Counted from the first letter of the stretch, positions 7,894 through 16,080 are shown. The stretch is 64,000 nucleotides of DNA from a bacterium HR17 (GCA_002898575.1 BEHT01000016.1:1-64000), one strand, 5' to 3'. The notes: a model not told the origin generated them from the sequence alone. Made by a program: numbers and translations.

Positions 7894-9108
7894 ATGCTGA
7901 CCCAACGGATAAAGGCTTTGTCGCGTGGGCACCTTCTGACGATAGTGTTTCTCGTTGCCCTTGCCCTGCGCTTGGCGTTCCTTACGACCAAGCCGTTTGC
8001 GTGGACGCATCAACTGCAAGCCGGCGACGAACCGCTGTATCATGGTGTCGCAGCCAGTTTGACGCAAGGGAAAGGCTACACTCTCAACGGGGAGCCGACG
8101 GCACGCTATGGACCAGGCTATGTGATTTTTATCGCCGCTCTTTACCGTCTTTTGGGGATTTCGCCGCCGGCGGCTCGGGTCGGCAACGCCCTTCTCGGCA
8201 GCCTTTTGTGCGCCCTCATCGCATGGTGGGCGATACAGTTGTGGGGCAACAGAGCGGGGCTTGGGGCAGGGCTTGCCGCTACCGTCTATTACCCGTTCGT
8301 TCAACTGCCTCCATATCTGCTGACGGAAAACCTTTACCTACCGCTCTTCGTCGCCGCTATGATGGTGACTTGGCTATTGTGCGCCGACCGCGCTCGCAAT
8401 GAGCCGGTGGTTAAAGGCGCTTTGGCTGGCACGCTGTGGGGCGTTGCCGCGTTGACCCGCTCTATCGCTTTACCCATCGCGCTCCTTTCAAGCCTTTGGC
8501 TCGGTTTTCGCCGACAGTGGATGCACGCGCTGCTTGCTATCACTTCCCTCATCGCTGTCCTGACGCCTTGGACATTGCGCAATTACAGCGTTTTTGCTGC
8601 CTTTGTGCCGTTGCAACTCTCCGCCGGACACGATTTCTATCTCGCTTTTGGTCCGCCAGGAACCGAGCCCAAAGTTTTGGGGCATTGGAACTGGGGCAGT
8701 GATGTTCAAAGACCGCAAATCCCCAAGGGGCTTTCGCCCGTTGAGCGCGACCGGTGGTTGCAACGAAAGGCATGGGAGCACATAAAGTCCGACCCGATGA
8801 GTGCCATCATCAAGCGCATCCCGCGCAAACTCGCCAACTTGTTGGTGCCCTTCTATGGCCCTGCCAGTTTGCCCAATAAAGTGCTGTCAACGCTGTGCTA
8901 CCTTGCCCTGCTACTGCTTTCTATCCCTGCGTTGGTGCGTTCATGGCGGTCAAAAGACGCAAAGGAGCGAACTTTCACCGAATTGGTTTTGTTGGTCATT
9001 TTGTTCACCGTTACCTTCCACGCCATTTTCTACGGCGTCGTCAGATACCGTTACCCAATTGATGCACTTCTTTTGGTCGCCGTGGGGAAATGGATGGCAA
9101 AATGTTAA
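7894..9108 (+). CDS. Multi-spanning glycosyltransferase, GT39/ArnT-like
   Basis: About 404 residues from ATG 7894, chosen for the GCGAGGA sequence upstream; an in-frame ATG at 7840 would add 18 residues. The first hydrophobic helix (LLTIVFLVALALRLAF) is followed by an extracytoplasmic acidic loop (LQAGDEPLYHGVA), the usual site of the catalytic Asp/Glu in GT-C enzymes, and then many transmembrane segments. It probably transfers a sugar from a polyprenyl-phosphate donor outside the membrane. Its 3' end (about 9034-9104) is duplicated downstream at 9909-9975, so the toxin-antitoxin pair that follows lies between the two copies. Confidence 0.8.
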   Translation: MLTQRIKALSRGHLLTIVFLVALALRLAFLTTKPFAWTHQLQAGDEPLYHGVAASLTQGKGYTLNGEPTARYGPGYVIFIAALYRLLGISPPAARVGNALLGSLLCALIAWWAIQLWGNRAGLGAGLAATVYYPFVQLPPYLLTENLYLPLFVAAMMVTWLLCADRARNEPVVKGALAGTLWGVAALTRSIALPIALLSSLWLGFRRQWMHALLAITSLIAVLTPWTLRNYSVFAAFVPLQLSAGHDFYLAFGPPGTEPKVLGHWNWGSDVQRPQIPKGLSPVERDRWLQRKAWEHIKSDPMSAIIKRIPRKLANLLVPFYGPASLPNKVLSTLCYLALLLLSIPALVRSWRSKDAKERTFTELVLLVILFTVTFHAIFYGVVRYRYPIDALLLVAVGKWMAKC

Positions 9109-9136
9109 GAGAATCCTTTTCAGCGAGGTGAAAGGT

Positions 9137-9385
9137 ATGCCATCGGTTTTAGAAAAGTTAGAGACGCTTGCTCGCCTTACTGACCAAGACGTCACCCTCC
9201 TGCTGGCGAGGGCGTTGGAACTTGGCATAGAGCATCTTTGGGTGCAAATGCACCTTGACCTTTACTTGCGTGGGCAGATTTCCCGTGAACAAGCCATCCA
9301 AGCCGTCGGAGCCGAGTGGGTAGAGCGTGCCGAACGGGCAAGGGAGGCGGTTTTAGAAGATGTCCGATGGGGGTTGGGGTTGTGA
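9137..9385 (+). CDS. Small antitoxin-like protein of a PIN-domain pair
   Basis: 82 residues, ATG at 9137 behind GAGGTGAAAGG. The C-terminal half LYLRGQISREQAIQAVGAE, then WVERAERAREAVLEDVRWGL, resembles the helical UPF0175-like or related small antitoxins found before DUF3368 PIN genes. Its stop codon overlaps the GTG start of the toxin gene at 9382 (GTGA), so the two are translationally coupled. Role expected: binding and neutralising the PIN nuclease and repressing the pair's own promoter. Exact family uncertain. Confidence 0.7.
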   Translation: MPSVLEKLETLARLTDQDVTLLLARALELGIEHLWVQMHLDLYLRGQISREQAIQAVGAEWVERAERAREAVLEDVRWGLGL

Positions 9386-9888
9386 GCCTTTCAGCGGTCA
9401 GCAACGCAGGTCCGTTCATCCACCTCCACCAAATCGGGTTTTTAGAATTGCTGGCAATATTTGACTGCTTGGTGACTTCAGAACAGGTCGTAAAAGAAGT
9501 CACAATGCCGGGAAGAGTGCCTGAGAATTGCATAAACACTTTGGCAAATTTGGTAATCCATCCCGTTACCTTGATGGACATTTTTGACCTGCGTGGTCAG
9601 TTGGTGGGTTTTGATTTGCAGGAAGGTGAGTTAAGCGGTTTATATCTGTGCCGCCAATTGAACATTACCCTTTTCTTGACTGATGACTTAGAAGCCCGTC
9701 GGGCAGCAAAGTTTTTGGGAATGGAACCTCATGGCAGTGTCGGCATCATAGCGCTCGCTTACCACGAAGGTAAACTTACCATGCCTCAAACAAAAGAAGC
9801 CCTATATGCCTTGCTTAACAAAAGCACCTTGTTCCTGACACCTGCCATCGTAGAGCAAGCCATCCAACTTTTGGAGCAATCAACTTAA
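9382..9888 (+). CDS. PIN-like (DUF3368) toxin
   Basis: 168 residues from GTG 9382; an ATG at 9367 is possible but overlaps more. VSNAGPFIHLHQIGFLELL at the N-terminus is the DUF3368 version of the PIN start, where the usual Asp is replaced by Ser-Asn. Conserved Glu (SEQVVKEV), EGELSGLYL and LTDDLEARRAAKFLG complete the acidic site expected for a metal-dependent RNase, followed by HGSVGIIALAYHEGKL. Typical toxin length. Co-expressed with the gene before it. No other toxin-antitoxin component is nearby, and the whole module sits inside a duplicated piece of the neighbouring glycosyltransferase gene. Confidence 0.8.
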   Translation: MSLSAVSNAGPFIHLHQIGFLELLAIFDCLVTSEQVVKEVTMPGRVPENCINTLANLVIHPVTLMDIFDLRGQLVGFDLQEGELSGLYLCRQLNITLFLTDDLEARRAAKFLGMEPHGSVGIIALAYHEGKLTMPQTKEALYALLNKSTLFLTPAIVEQAIQLLEQST

Positions 9889-9908
9889 CGAGTATCACAA
9901 TGCCTAAA

Positions 9909-9978
9909 GCGTCGTCCGTTACCGTTACCCGATTGATGCACTTCTTTTGGTCGCCGTGGGGAAATGAATGGCAAAAAG
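9909..9978 (+). repeat. Duplicated 3' end of the upstream GT39-like gene
   Basis: This stretch repeats about 9034-9104 with few differences. It reads YRYPIDALLLVAVGK in the same frame and then stops (TGA), where the intact gene continues with WMAKC. The direct repeat of roughly 65-70 bases flanks the PIN toxin-antitoxin pair. Confidence 0.85.
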
Positions 9979-9982
9979 GGAT

Positions 9983-10020
9983 GAATAAAGTAGCGTCGCC
10001 CCTTGCGGGCGACGGTTGTT
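9983..10020. repeat. Half copy of family B repeat
   Basis: GTAGCGTCGCCCCTTGCGGG and the following GCGACGG form the left hairpin arm of family B; the right arm is missing. It ends just before the ribosome binding site of the next gene (start 10042). Confidence 0.8.
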
Positions 10021-10041
10021 GAAAGCAAAGGGGGAAGTGAA

Positions 10042-11286
10042 GTGGCGACGATAAAGGGGCGCCCATTCGTTTCACTGGTGGCTGTCGCTCTCTCGTTGTT
10101 CCTCATTGCGACTACTGCTAAACTGACGATGGGCAAAGGTAAGGCGTTGTTCGTAAGCGATGGCTTCTACTACTATGCCTACACCGTTTCGTTAATGCTG
10201 GATAGGGATTTGGACTTTAGCAATCAGTATCAGTTCAATAGGGGGCGTGGTAATCCGGCATTTGCTTACATCGTGCCTGAGACGGGGCGCCCGGCCAATC
10301 AGTATGGTATCGGCTTAGGTCTGCTTTGGCTTCCTGCCTTTGCTGCTACTCATTTAGTCGCTTTAATGCTAAAGGCGTTAGGTTTGCCTTTGTCCGCGAG
10401 CGGTTACGAACTTTACTACGAACTGCCCACGTATCTTTGGAGTTTCCTTTTGGGCTTGGCTGGGATGTATTTGCTTTATCGTCTGCTCACTGAACTTTTT
10501 GAGCATCGCTATGCTTTCTGGGCGACAATTGGGATAATGTTTGGGACAGCATTGAGCAACTACGCGTTCCTCCATGCCAACATGTCCCACTGGGTTTCCG
10601 CTGCTTGTTCAGTTGCATACCTTTACGCCGTCTATCGCGTTTATCGGCAACCTTCAGATGTTCATTGGTGGTTAATTTCAGGGGCTGCTTTGGGATTAGC
10701 AGCAATGGTGCGGTATCAAAATGCCGCCTTAGGGGTCTTGCTTGTTGGACTTCTGTGGCAACTCTTGCGGGAGCAAAAATGGCGTAATTTGGTCGTCGGG
10801 TTAACCGCTCATGTCTTTGCCGCAGTCGCTATTTTCTTGCCTCAAATTTTCGCTTGGCAGGCAATCTATGGTGAGTCAATAACCAACCCATATGGCAGTT
10901 ATGTTCGTTGGCTTACCCCCAATTTCAGTTACATCGCTTGGCTTTATGCCTACTCGCCACTGCTGCTTTTAGCGACTTGGGGGTTCTTTAGGCAGTTCCC
11001 ACCCACAGTTCCGATGACTTTTTTAGTTTCTGTTACCTTAGCGCTGTTGGTTCAACTTTATGTCAATTGCGCCTTGCCTGAAGTAGGCGGCTATGGCGTC
11101 CGCCGCATGACGGATTTCTTCCCTTATTTCGGCGTCGCTTTAGCAAACGCTTTGAGAGTTTTGGATGAGCTGGTGAAGAAGCAAATTAGCCCAATCACAA
11201 CCTTCAGTGCGGTCGGCGTGAACTGGCTGCTTATCGCTGGCTTTTACTTGCGTCAATTGCTTTCTGGCGGTCGCTTCCACTTTTGA
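10042..11286 (+). CDS. Polytopic membrane glycosyltransferase-like protein
   Basis: 414 residues from GTG 10042, preceded by AAGGGGGAAG; the open frame upstream is repeat sequence. About ten hydrophobic segments are visible. After the first helix comes GKGKALFVSDGFYYYAYT, an acidic extracytoplasmic loop, and then NQYGIGLGLLWLPAF, a layout shared with GT-C transferases and PMT/ArnT-like proteins of unknown acceptor. It looks similar in plan to the gene at 7894 but not closely related in sequence. It probably extends or decorates the surface glycan. By eye its third positions look more A/T-rich than those of later genes, a possible sign of transfer, not calculated. Confidence 0.7.
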   Translation: MATIKGRPFVSLVAVALSLFLIATTAKLTMGKGKALFVSDGFYYYAYTVSLMLDRDLDFSNQYQFNRGRGNPAFAYIVPETGRPANQYGIGLGLLWLPAFAATHLVALMLKALGLPLSASGYELYYELPTYLWSFLLGLAGMYLLYRLLTELFEHRYAFWATIGIMFGTALSNYAFLHANMSHWVSAACSVAYLYAVYRVYRQPSDVHWWLISGAALGLAAMVRYQNAALGVLLVGLLWQLLREQKWRNLVVGLTAHVFAAVAIFLPQIFAWQAIYGESITNPYGSYVRWLTPNFSYIAWLYAYSPLLLLATWGFFRQFPPTVPMTFLVSVTLALLVQLYVNCALPEVGGYGVRRMTDFFPYFGVALANALRVLDELVKKQISPITTFSAVGVNWLLIAGFYLRQLLSGGRFHF

Positions 11287-11296
11287 GTTCAAAGAC

Positions 11297-11344
11297 CGTC
11301 GGGGACAAGTTTAAACGACCGTCGGGGACAAGCCCCGACGCTAC
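11297..11344. repeat. Two right halves of family B repeat
   Basis: Two consecutive GACCGTCGGGGACAAG-type arms, the second complete with CCCCGACGCTACC. They fill most of the gap between the membrane protein ending at 11286 and the GT2 gene. Confidence 0.85.
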
Positions 11345-11376
11345 CGAAATAACGTCAACGGTCGGAGGTGTCTCCA

Positions 11377-12600
11377 ATGGTGCAGAAAGTTCAAACTGCC
11401 GCGGAGTCAGCGTCAGGGATTTTCCAACCCGAAGTCTCCATCGTCATCCCTTGCCTGAACGAGGAAAACAGCATTGGCATTGTGGTTGAGAAGGCGCGGC
11501 AGGCAATTGAAATGATGGGCGTTTCTGGCGAGGTCGTTGTTGCCGACAACGGTTCTACCGACCGTTCCGTTGAAATTGCCCTTTCAAAGGGGGCGCGGGT
11601 CGTCCATGTCCCTCAGAAGGGCTACGGCAGTGCCCTGCGAGGTGGAATTGAAGCGGCGAGGGGCAAAATCATCGTCATCGGCGACGCCGACGACAGTTAT
11701 GACTTTTTGGAAGCGCCGAAATTGATGGCAAAAATCAAGGAAGGCTACGATTTGGTCGTCGGCTCGCGGTTCAAGGGATGCATTTTGCCCGGCGCGATGC
11801 CTTGGACGAGCAAAATCGGCAACCCCATCATGACTACAACTTTCAACCTTCTCTTTCGGGTCAAAACCAGCGATTCCCAAAGCGGTATGAGAGCATTCAC
11901 CAAAGAAGCCTACCAAAAGATGCAACTTCACGCGACAGGCATGGAGTTTGCGTCGGAAATGCTGATCAAGGCGGGCAAGGCGAAACTGAAAGTCACTGAG
12001 GTGCCCATAACTTTGCATCCTGACAAACGCGGTCGCCCGCCTCACTTGCGCCCTATTCGGGACGGCTGGCGCCACTTGAAACTGATGCTTACATACAGCC
12101 CGACGGTGCTCTTTTTGGTGCCTGGCTTAGCGCTGATGCTTTTAGGCTTGTTGCTGATGGGCATTCACCTTTTGGCTCCCATGGACAAACCCCTTTGGCT
12201 TTTCGGAAAACTCCGCATGGACTTTCACTGGGCAATAGTCGGCAGCCTGCTAACGCTGACAGGCTACCAAGTCATCACTGCTCACTTCATGGCGAAAATT
12301 TACTCTGTCACCCACCGATTTCAGGAAGAGGACCGCATCCTCCAATACGGTTTCCGTTATTTGAACGCCGAACGGATGTTGCTGTTGAGTCTGATCGCAA
12401 TCGCCATCGGCTTGGCGATGGACGGTTGGGTATTTTGGGATTGGGTGCGCCGCGGGTATCACGGATTGGTATCAGGGCACACCCGCTTGGTCATCTTCGG
12501 CTCCACACTCATCGCTTTGGGCATTCAGAACTTTTTCAACGCCTTCTTGTTCAGCATCCTGAGCGAGGGCTACCGGCAAAACCGAACTTTGCGTAGTTGA
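11377..12600 (+). CDS. Family 2 glycosyltransferase, dolichyl-phosphate-type, with C-terminal membrane segments
   Basis: 407 residues from ATG 11377, which sits six bases after GGAGGTG. Residues 20-240 are a GT-A domain: VSIVIPCLNEENSIGIVVE, VVVADNGSTDRSVE, then IVIGDADDSYDF (the metal-binding DAD) and the acceptor motif SGMRAFTKEAY. From about residue 245 four hydrophobic helices follow, as in DPM1/GtrB-like enzymes with a membrane tail. Expected role: moving a sugar from a nucleotide donor onto polyprenyl phosphate, making the donor used by the two GT-C type enzymes upstream. Confidence 0.9.
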   Translation: MVQKVQTAAESASGIFQPEVSIVIPCLNEENSIGIVVEKARQAIEMMGVSGEVVVADNGSTDRSVEIALSKGARVVHVPQKGYGSALRGGIEAARGKIIVIGDADDSYDFLEAPKLMAKIKEGYDLVVGSRFKGCILPGAMPWTSKIGNPIMTTTFNLLFRVKTSDSQSGMRAFTKEAYQKMQLHATGMEFASEMLIKAGKAKLKVTEVPITLHPDKRGRPPHLRPIRDGWRHLKLMLTYSPTVLFLVPGLALMLLGLLLMGIHLLAPMDKPLWLFGKLRMDFHWAIVGSLLTLTGYQVITAHFMAKIYSVTHRFQEEDRILQYGFRYLNAERMLLLSLIAIAIGLAMDGWVFWDWVRRGYHGLVSGHTRLVIFGSTLIALGIQNFFNAFLFSILSEGYRQNRTLRS

Positions 12601-12651
12601 GGAGTGAGAATCTCTCCTAAACCGAAAAAGTTCTAGAGGTGTCTCCTGTAT

Positions 12652-13248
12652 ATGAGTCTTGGCTGGCTTGGAGTCTTGAGCATCGCCGTAACTGCTTTCC
12701 TTGACGCGGCGTTGGTGCCCATTTCCGTTCAGGCGCTGCTGGTCGGTGCCGCACTCGCCTACCCTCAGTGGGCATGGATGCTTGTCGGTGTTTACGCTTT
12801 GGCTTCAGCGGCAGGTTCGTGCGTCGGGTATTCGTTGGGACGCTACGGGCTTGCGACGCCTTTGTTGAGACGGTTTCCTCCTGAAAAGGTGAAGCAAGCC
12901 CAAACGCAAATGCGCCGTTACGGTCCGTTCATCGTGGCGTTGGGCGGGACGACACCGCTGCCCTTTCCGCTGTTCACCATCGCTGCTGGGATGTTTCGGG
13001 TTTCTTTGCCCTTATTGCTGCTGGCGGTTAGCATCGGACGGGGCGCGAAAGCAGTTCTATTCGTTTTCGTCAGCGCCCACATTGGGCGTCCGGTGTTAGA
13101 CCAAACCGTTAAACACCATTCAGGTCTGATTATCGGTGTGGCAGTCTTGGTGGCATTGGTAGGGACATGGTTGGGCTGGCGCTCTTGGCAAAAGAAGGTA
13201 GCGTCGCCCCTTACGGGCGACGGTCGTTTAAACGACCGTCGGGGATAA
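12652..13248 (+). CDS. VTT/DedA-like (SNARE-associated) membrane protein with repeat-derived tail
   Basis: 198 residues. Five or so hydrophobic segments; the central part GYSLGRYGL, then RRYGPFIVALGGTTPLPFPL, fits the VTT (DedA/YqaA) family of lipid or polyprenyl-lipid transport proteins. YqaA-like members are small, as here. The last residues VASPLTGDGRLNDRRG are not family sequence: they are the translation of a family B palindrome starting at 13197, which also supplies the stop codon. The natural end was therefore probably replaced by the repeat. Located within the glycan locus, so a role in recycling the lipid carrier is possible but unproven. Confidence 0.8.
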   Translation: MSLGWLGVLSIAVTAFLDAALVPISVQALLVGAALAYPQWAWMLVGVYALASAAGSCVGYSLGRYGLATPLLRRFPPEKVKQAQTQMRRYGPFIVALGGTTPLPFPLFTIAAGMFRVSLPLLLLAVSIGRGAKAVLFVFVSAHIGRPVLDQTVKHHSGLIIGVAVLVALVGTWLGWRSWQKKVASPLTGDGRLNDRRG

Positions 13249-13305
13249 ACCCTGACGCTACCGATGAGTTGAAGGTGTAGCGTCGCCTCTTGTGGATAGC
13301 GGCTG
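13197..13305. repeat. Complete family B element plus a half copy
   Basis: 13197-13262 is a full 66-bp element with left arm GTCGCCCC/GGGCGAC, the palindromic spacer GTTTAAAC, right arm GTCGGGG/CCCTGAC (one mismatch) and outer GGTAGC/GCTACC. A degraded left half follows at 13278-13305. The first 52 bases are inside the coding frame of the gene ending at 13248. Confidence 0.9.
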
Positions 13306-13329
13306 TTCAGACGACTTTACGGTTCGGAG

Positions 13330-13731
13330 ATGACCATCCATGACCCCCGTCAACAAATTTTTGCCATCGCAGCGAGCATCGTCATCGTTTTGTTGGTGTT
13401 TGAACTCGTTCGGCGCAAGCGGCTTAGGGAAGAATACACTTGGTTGTGGATGCTCAGTGCCGCAACGATTTTCCTCATCACCGTCTGTTATGACCTGTTA
13501 GTTGCCGTCACGAGGCTGATTGGTGCTGTCCTACCGACAACGACTATCTTTTTGTTCGGCATCCTGTTCCTCTACCTGATTAGCCTTCACTACGCCGTCA
13601 AGATGACCGCCTTGCGCGAACAGGTCAAAAACCTTGCTCAAGGCTATGCGTTGTTGGAGGCGGAATTGAGGGAGCAGGGACGGCAGGATGACGGGATAAC
13701 GAGACGGCAGGACGATAGGACAGAAAAATAA
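13330..13731 (+). CDS. DUF2304 family membrane protein
   Basis: 133 residues. Three hydrophobic helices (FAIAASIVIVLLVFELV, then a Trp/Ala-rich helix, then TIFLFGILFLYLISLHYA) followed by a helical cytoplasmic tail (ALREQVKNLAQGYALLEAEL). This is the DUF2304 pattern, small proteins commonly encoded next to GT2 glycosyltransferases in surface polysaccharide loci; their biochemical role is unknown. The final 15 residues (REQGRQDDGITRRQDDRTEK) come from a purine-rich GACGG-type simple repeat and look like a low-complexity extension. Confidence 0.82.
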   Translation: MTIHDPRQQIFAIAASIVIVLLVFELVRRKRLREEYTWLWMLSAATIFLITVCYDLLVAVTRLIGAVLPTTTIFLFGILFLYLISLHYAVKMTALREQVKNLAQGYALLEAELREQGRQDDGITRRQDDRTEK

Positions 13732-13756
13732 ACCGACGCGCCCGCCGAAGAGGAAA

Positions 13757-14059
13757 AACATCGGCGCATCAGGAGATGCGCCCTCCGAACCTCGGAGGGC
13801 GGCTCTCCTGAGCCGCCGTAATCGGCGCGTCAGGAAACTCTCGGAGGGCGGCTCTCTGAGCCGCCGAATGGCAGCGCGTTCCGAAAAGGAAAACATCGGC
13901 GCGTCGGGAGACGCGCCCTCCGAAGAAAGCGGCGCATCGGAGATGCGCCCTCCGAGGAGAAATCGGCGCGTCGGGAGACGCGCCCTCCGAACCTCGGAGG
14001 GCGGCTCTCCTGAGCCGCCGCCAAAAACAAGCGGCGCATCGGAGATGCGCCCTCCGAAG
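13757..14059. repeat. Family A repeat cluster
   Basis: Several complete and rearranged family A elements: left arms GGCGGCTC/GAGCCGCC at about 13797, 13850 and 13998, and right arms of two types (GGCGCATC or GGCGCGTC) at about 13764, 13903, 13932, 13964 and 14033. The segment around 13842-13920 is nearly the same as 21981-22060, so whole blocks have been copied between loci. No gene is visible between 13732 and 14106. Confidence 0.92.
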
Positions 14060-14106
14060 AAAGTGGCGTGTCCGGGAGATGCGTCTTACGAACAGAGGTG
14101 ACCTCT

Positions 14107-16005
14107 GTGTGTGGCATTTGCGGTTTCGTGAGTTTGCAGCCCGTTGACGGTGGCGAGCGTATTCTGCAGCGGATGGTAGAAACGCTTCGCCATCGCGGTC
14201 CAGATGGGTGTAATGTGTGTCGCGTAATGCGTAATGCTTACTTGGGACATACCCGCCTTGCCATCATTGACCTTTCGGAAGCGGGCAGGCAGCCGATGCC
14301 CAACGAGGACGGTTCTGTTTGGGTCACCTACAACGGCGAAATTTACAACTTCCTTGAATTGCGGGCTTTGTTGGAGCAAAAAGGGCATCAATTCCGCTCC
14401 CGCACCGACACCGAAGTCCTCGTCCACGCTTACGAGGAATGGGGCGATAGGTTCGTTCAGAGACTTAGGGGCATGTTTGCCTTCGGCATATGGGACGGGG
14501 GACGAGGGACGGGAGATGGGAAGTTGCTTTTGGTGCGGGATCGGCTCGGCGTCAAGCCGCTTTACTACGCCCATTTGCCTGACGGAACGATTGTGTTCGC
14601 TTCGGAACTGCAAGCGGTCTTGGAGCACCCTGAAGTCAGCGCCGAAATTGACCCCCTCGCCGTTGACGCTTATTTCGCCTACGGTTACATCCCAGCGCCC
14701 TTAACAATTTACAAGTCAGTGCGGAAGTTGCCACCTGCCCATTACCTCGTGTGGGAAAACGGTGAAATTCGTTTGCACCGTTACTGGCAGTTGGATTTCA
14801 CGCACAAGCGGAGCGAAAGCGAAGATGAACTTGCTGAGGAGTTGCGGGAGAGGTTGAAAGAAACCGTCAAGTTACACATGGTCAGTGATGTCCCGTTGGG
14901 TGCGTTTTTGAGTGGCGGGATGGATTCATCGTCCATCGTGGCGTTGATGGCGCAGGTGAGTGACCGCCCCGTCAAAACCTTCTCCATCGGCTTTGACGAT
15001 GACCGCTACGACGAGTTGCCCTACGCCCGCTTGATCGCCCAGCGTTACGGGACAGAGCACCACGAGTTCACTGTTGCCGCACCGACGGCGGCGTTGATGC
15101 CTGATTTGATCGGCTATTTCGGCGAACCGTTCGCTGACAGTTCGGCGTTGCCGACTTACATTGTTTCCAAGATGGCGCGGGGGCATGTCACGGTCGTGCT
15201 GTCGGGTGACGGTGGCGATGAGATTTTTGCCGGCTACGAGTGGACGCGAAGGGCACTGCTGTGGGGTAGGGGAGGAGCGGAACCGTCGCTGACGGCGGCG
15301 AAGCCGCGCCCCGTTGACCCCTGGCGCGAGGCGCTCATTCGGCACGGCACCGATTGGTGGCACCGATTGGTCAAGGCATGGCGGGACTTCCGGGCAGGTC
15401 CTATCGCGACCTTCCAGCGCCGGACTCGCACGCCGTTGCCCATCCGCCAGCTGCTTTACAGCGCTGACCTGCGGACGGCGTTAAACGGGCAAACAGCGGA
15501 CACCTTCCAAGACGCGTTGCTGCAGGCAGCGCCGGTGAGCGATTGGCGAGAGGCGTTGTTGTATGGCGACATGCTGTTATACTTGCCTGACGATTGCTTG
15601 ACGAAAGTGGACCGGATGAGCATGGCGGTAGCGTTGGAGGTGCGCCCGCCCTTGTTAGACCACATATTGGTGGAGTTTGCGGCGTCTTTGCCGTTTGAGA
15701 TGAAACTGCGGGGACGAACGACCAAGTATCTGCTGAAAAAGGCGATGACAAAGGACTTGCCATCCGAAACGATGCAGCAGCGCAAGCAAGGGTTCAGTGT
15801 CCCTGTCGCCAAATGGATGCAGGGGCAACTGGCGGAGGAGTTGTTGGCTTTGCTCAGCAAAAATGACCCGTTTGTGAACGGCGAGACGGTGCGGCAAATG
15901 GTTGAATGGCACCGCAGCGGCAAAGCCAACTTGGGTCATTTGCTCTGGCGGCTGTATGTTTGGGCGGTGTGGCAGCACCGAAGAGAAACCATCCGTCGGG
16001 GATGA
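14107..16005 (+). CDS. asnB: Asparagine synthase (glutamine-hydrolysing), surface-glycan type
   Basis: 632 residues. The GTG start at 14107 is fixed by the catalytic Cys directly after it (CGICGF), as the N-terminal glutaminase needs Cys at position 2; GAGGTGA lies six bases upstream. The glutaminase domain covers about 1-200 (RHRGPDG, HTRLAIIDLS, VTYNGEIYNF). The synthetase domain has the PPi loop SGGMDSSSI near 280 and VLSGDGGDEIFAGYEW. Two G-rich insertions interrupt it (DGGRGTGDGK and WGRGGAEPSLT). The last residues IRRG and the stop codon lie in a family B repeat half. Members in such loci usually amidate sugar acids rather than make free asparagine; here that is inference from position. 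Confidence 0.9.
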   Translation: MCGICGFVSLQPVDGGERILQRMVETLRHRGPDGCNVCRVMRNAYLGHTRLAIIDLSEAGRQPMPNEDGSVWVTYNGEIYNFLELRALLEQKGHQFRSRTDTEVLVHAYEEWGDRFVQRLRGMFAFGIWDGGRGTGDGKLLLVRDRLGVKPLYYAHLPDGTIVFASELQAVLEHPEVSAEIDPLAVDAYFAYGYIPAPLTIYKSVRKLPPAHYLVWENGEIRLHRYWQLDFTHKRSESEDELAEELRERLKETVKLHMVSDVPLGAFLSGGMDSSSIVALMAQVSDRPVKTFSIGFDDDRYDELPYARLIAQRYGTEHHEFTVAAPTAALMPDLIGYFGEPFADSSALPTYIVSKMARGHVTVVLSGDGGDEIFAGYEWTRRALLWGRGGAEPSLTAAKPRPVDPWREALIRHGTDWWHRLVKAWRDFRAGPIATFQRRTRTPLPIRQLLYSADLRTALNGQTADTFQDALLQAAPVSDWREALLYGDMLLYLPDDCLTKVDRMSMAVALEVRPPLLDHILVEFAASLPFEMKLRGRTTKYLLKKAMTKDLPSETMQQRKQGFSVPVAKWMQGQLAEELLALLSKNDPFVNGETVRQMVEWHRSGKANLGHLLWRLYVWAVWQHRRETIRRG

Positions 16006-16080
16006 ACCCTGACGCTACCGAATTCGGAGTGTTGTTAAAAAAATCCGTCGGTAGCGTCACCCTTTACGGGCGACGGCTGT
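15990..16080. repeat. Two inverted halves of family B repeat
   Basis: A right half (about 15991-16020, CGTCGGGG...CCCTGACGCTACC) overlaps the end of asnB and gives it its stop codon. A left half (about 16049-16080, GGTAGCGTCACCCTTTACGG...) follows 28 bases later. Confidence 0.85.

Noticed and set aside
8801-9136. N-terminal extension of the antitoxin-like gene
   Set aside because: The upstream open frame is an out-of-frame reading of the glycosyltransferase gene; ATG 9137 has a good ribosome binding site and gives the usual antitoxin length.
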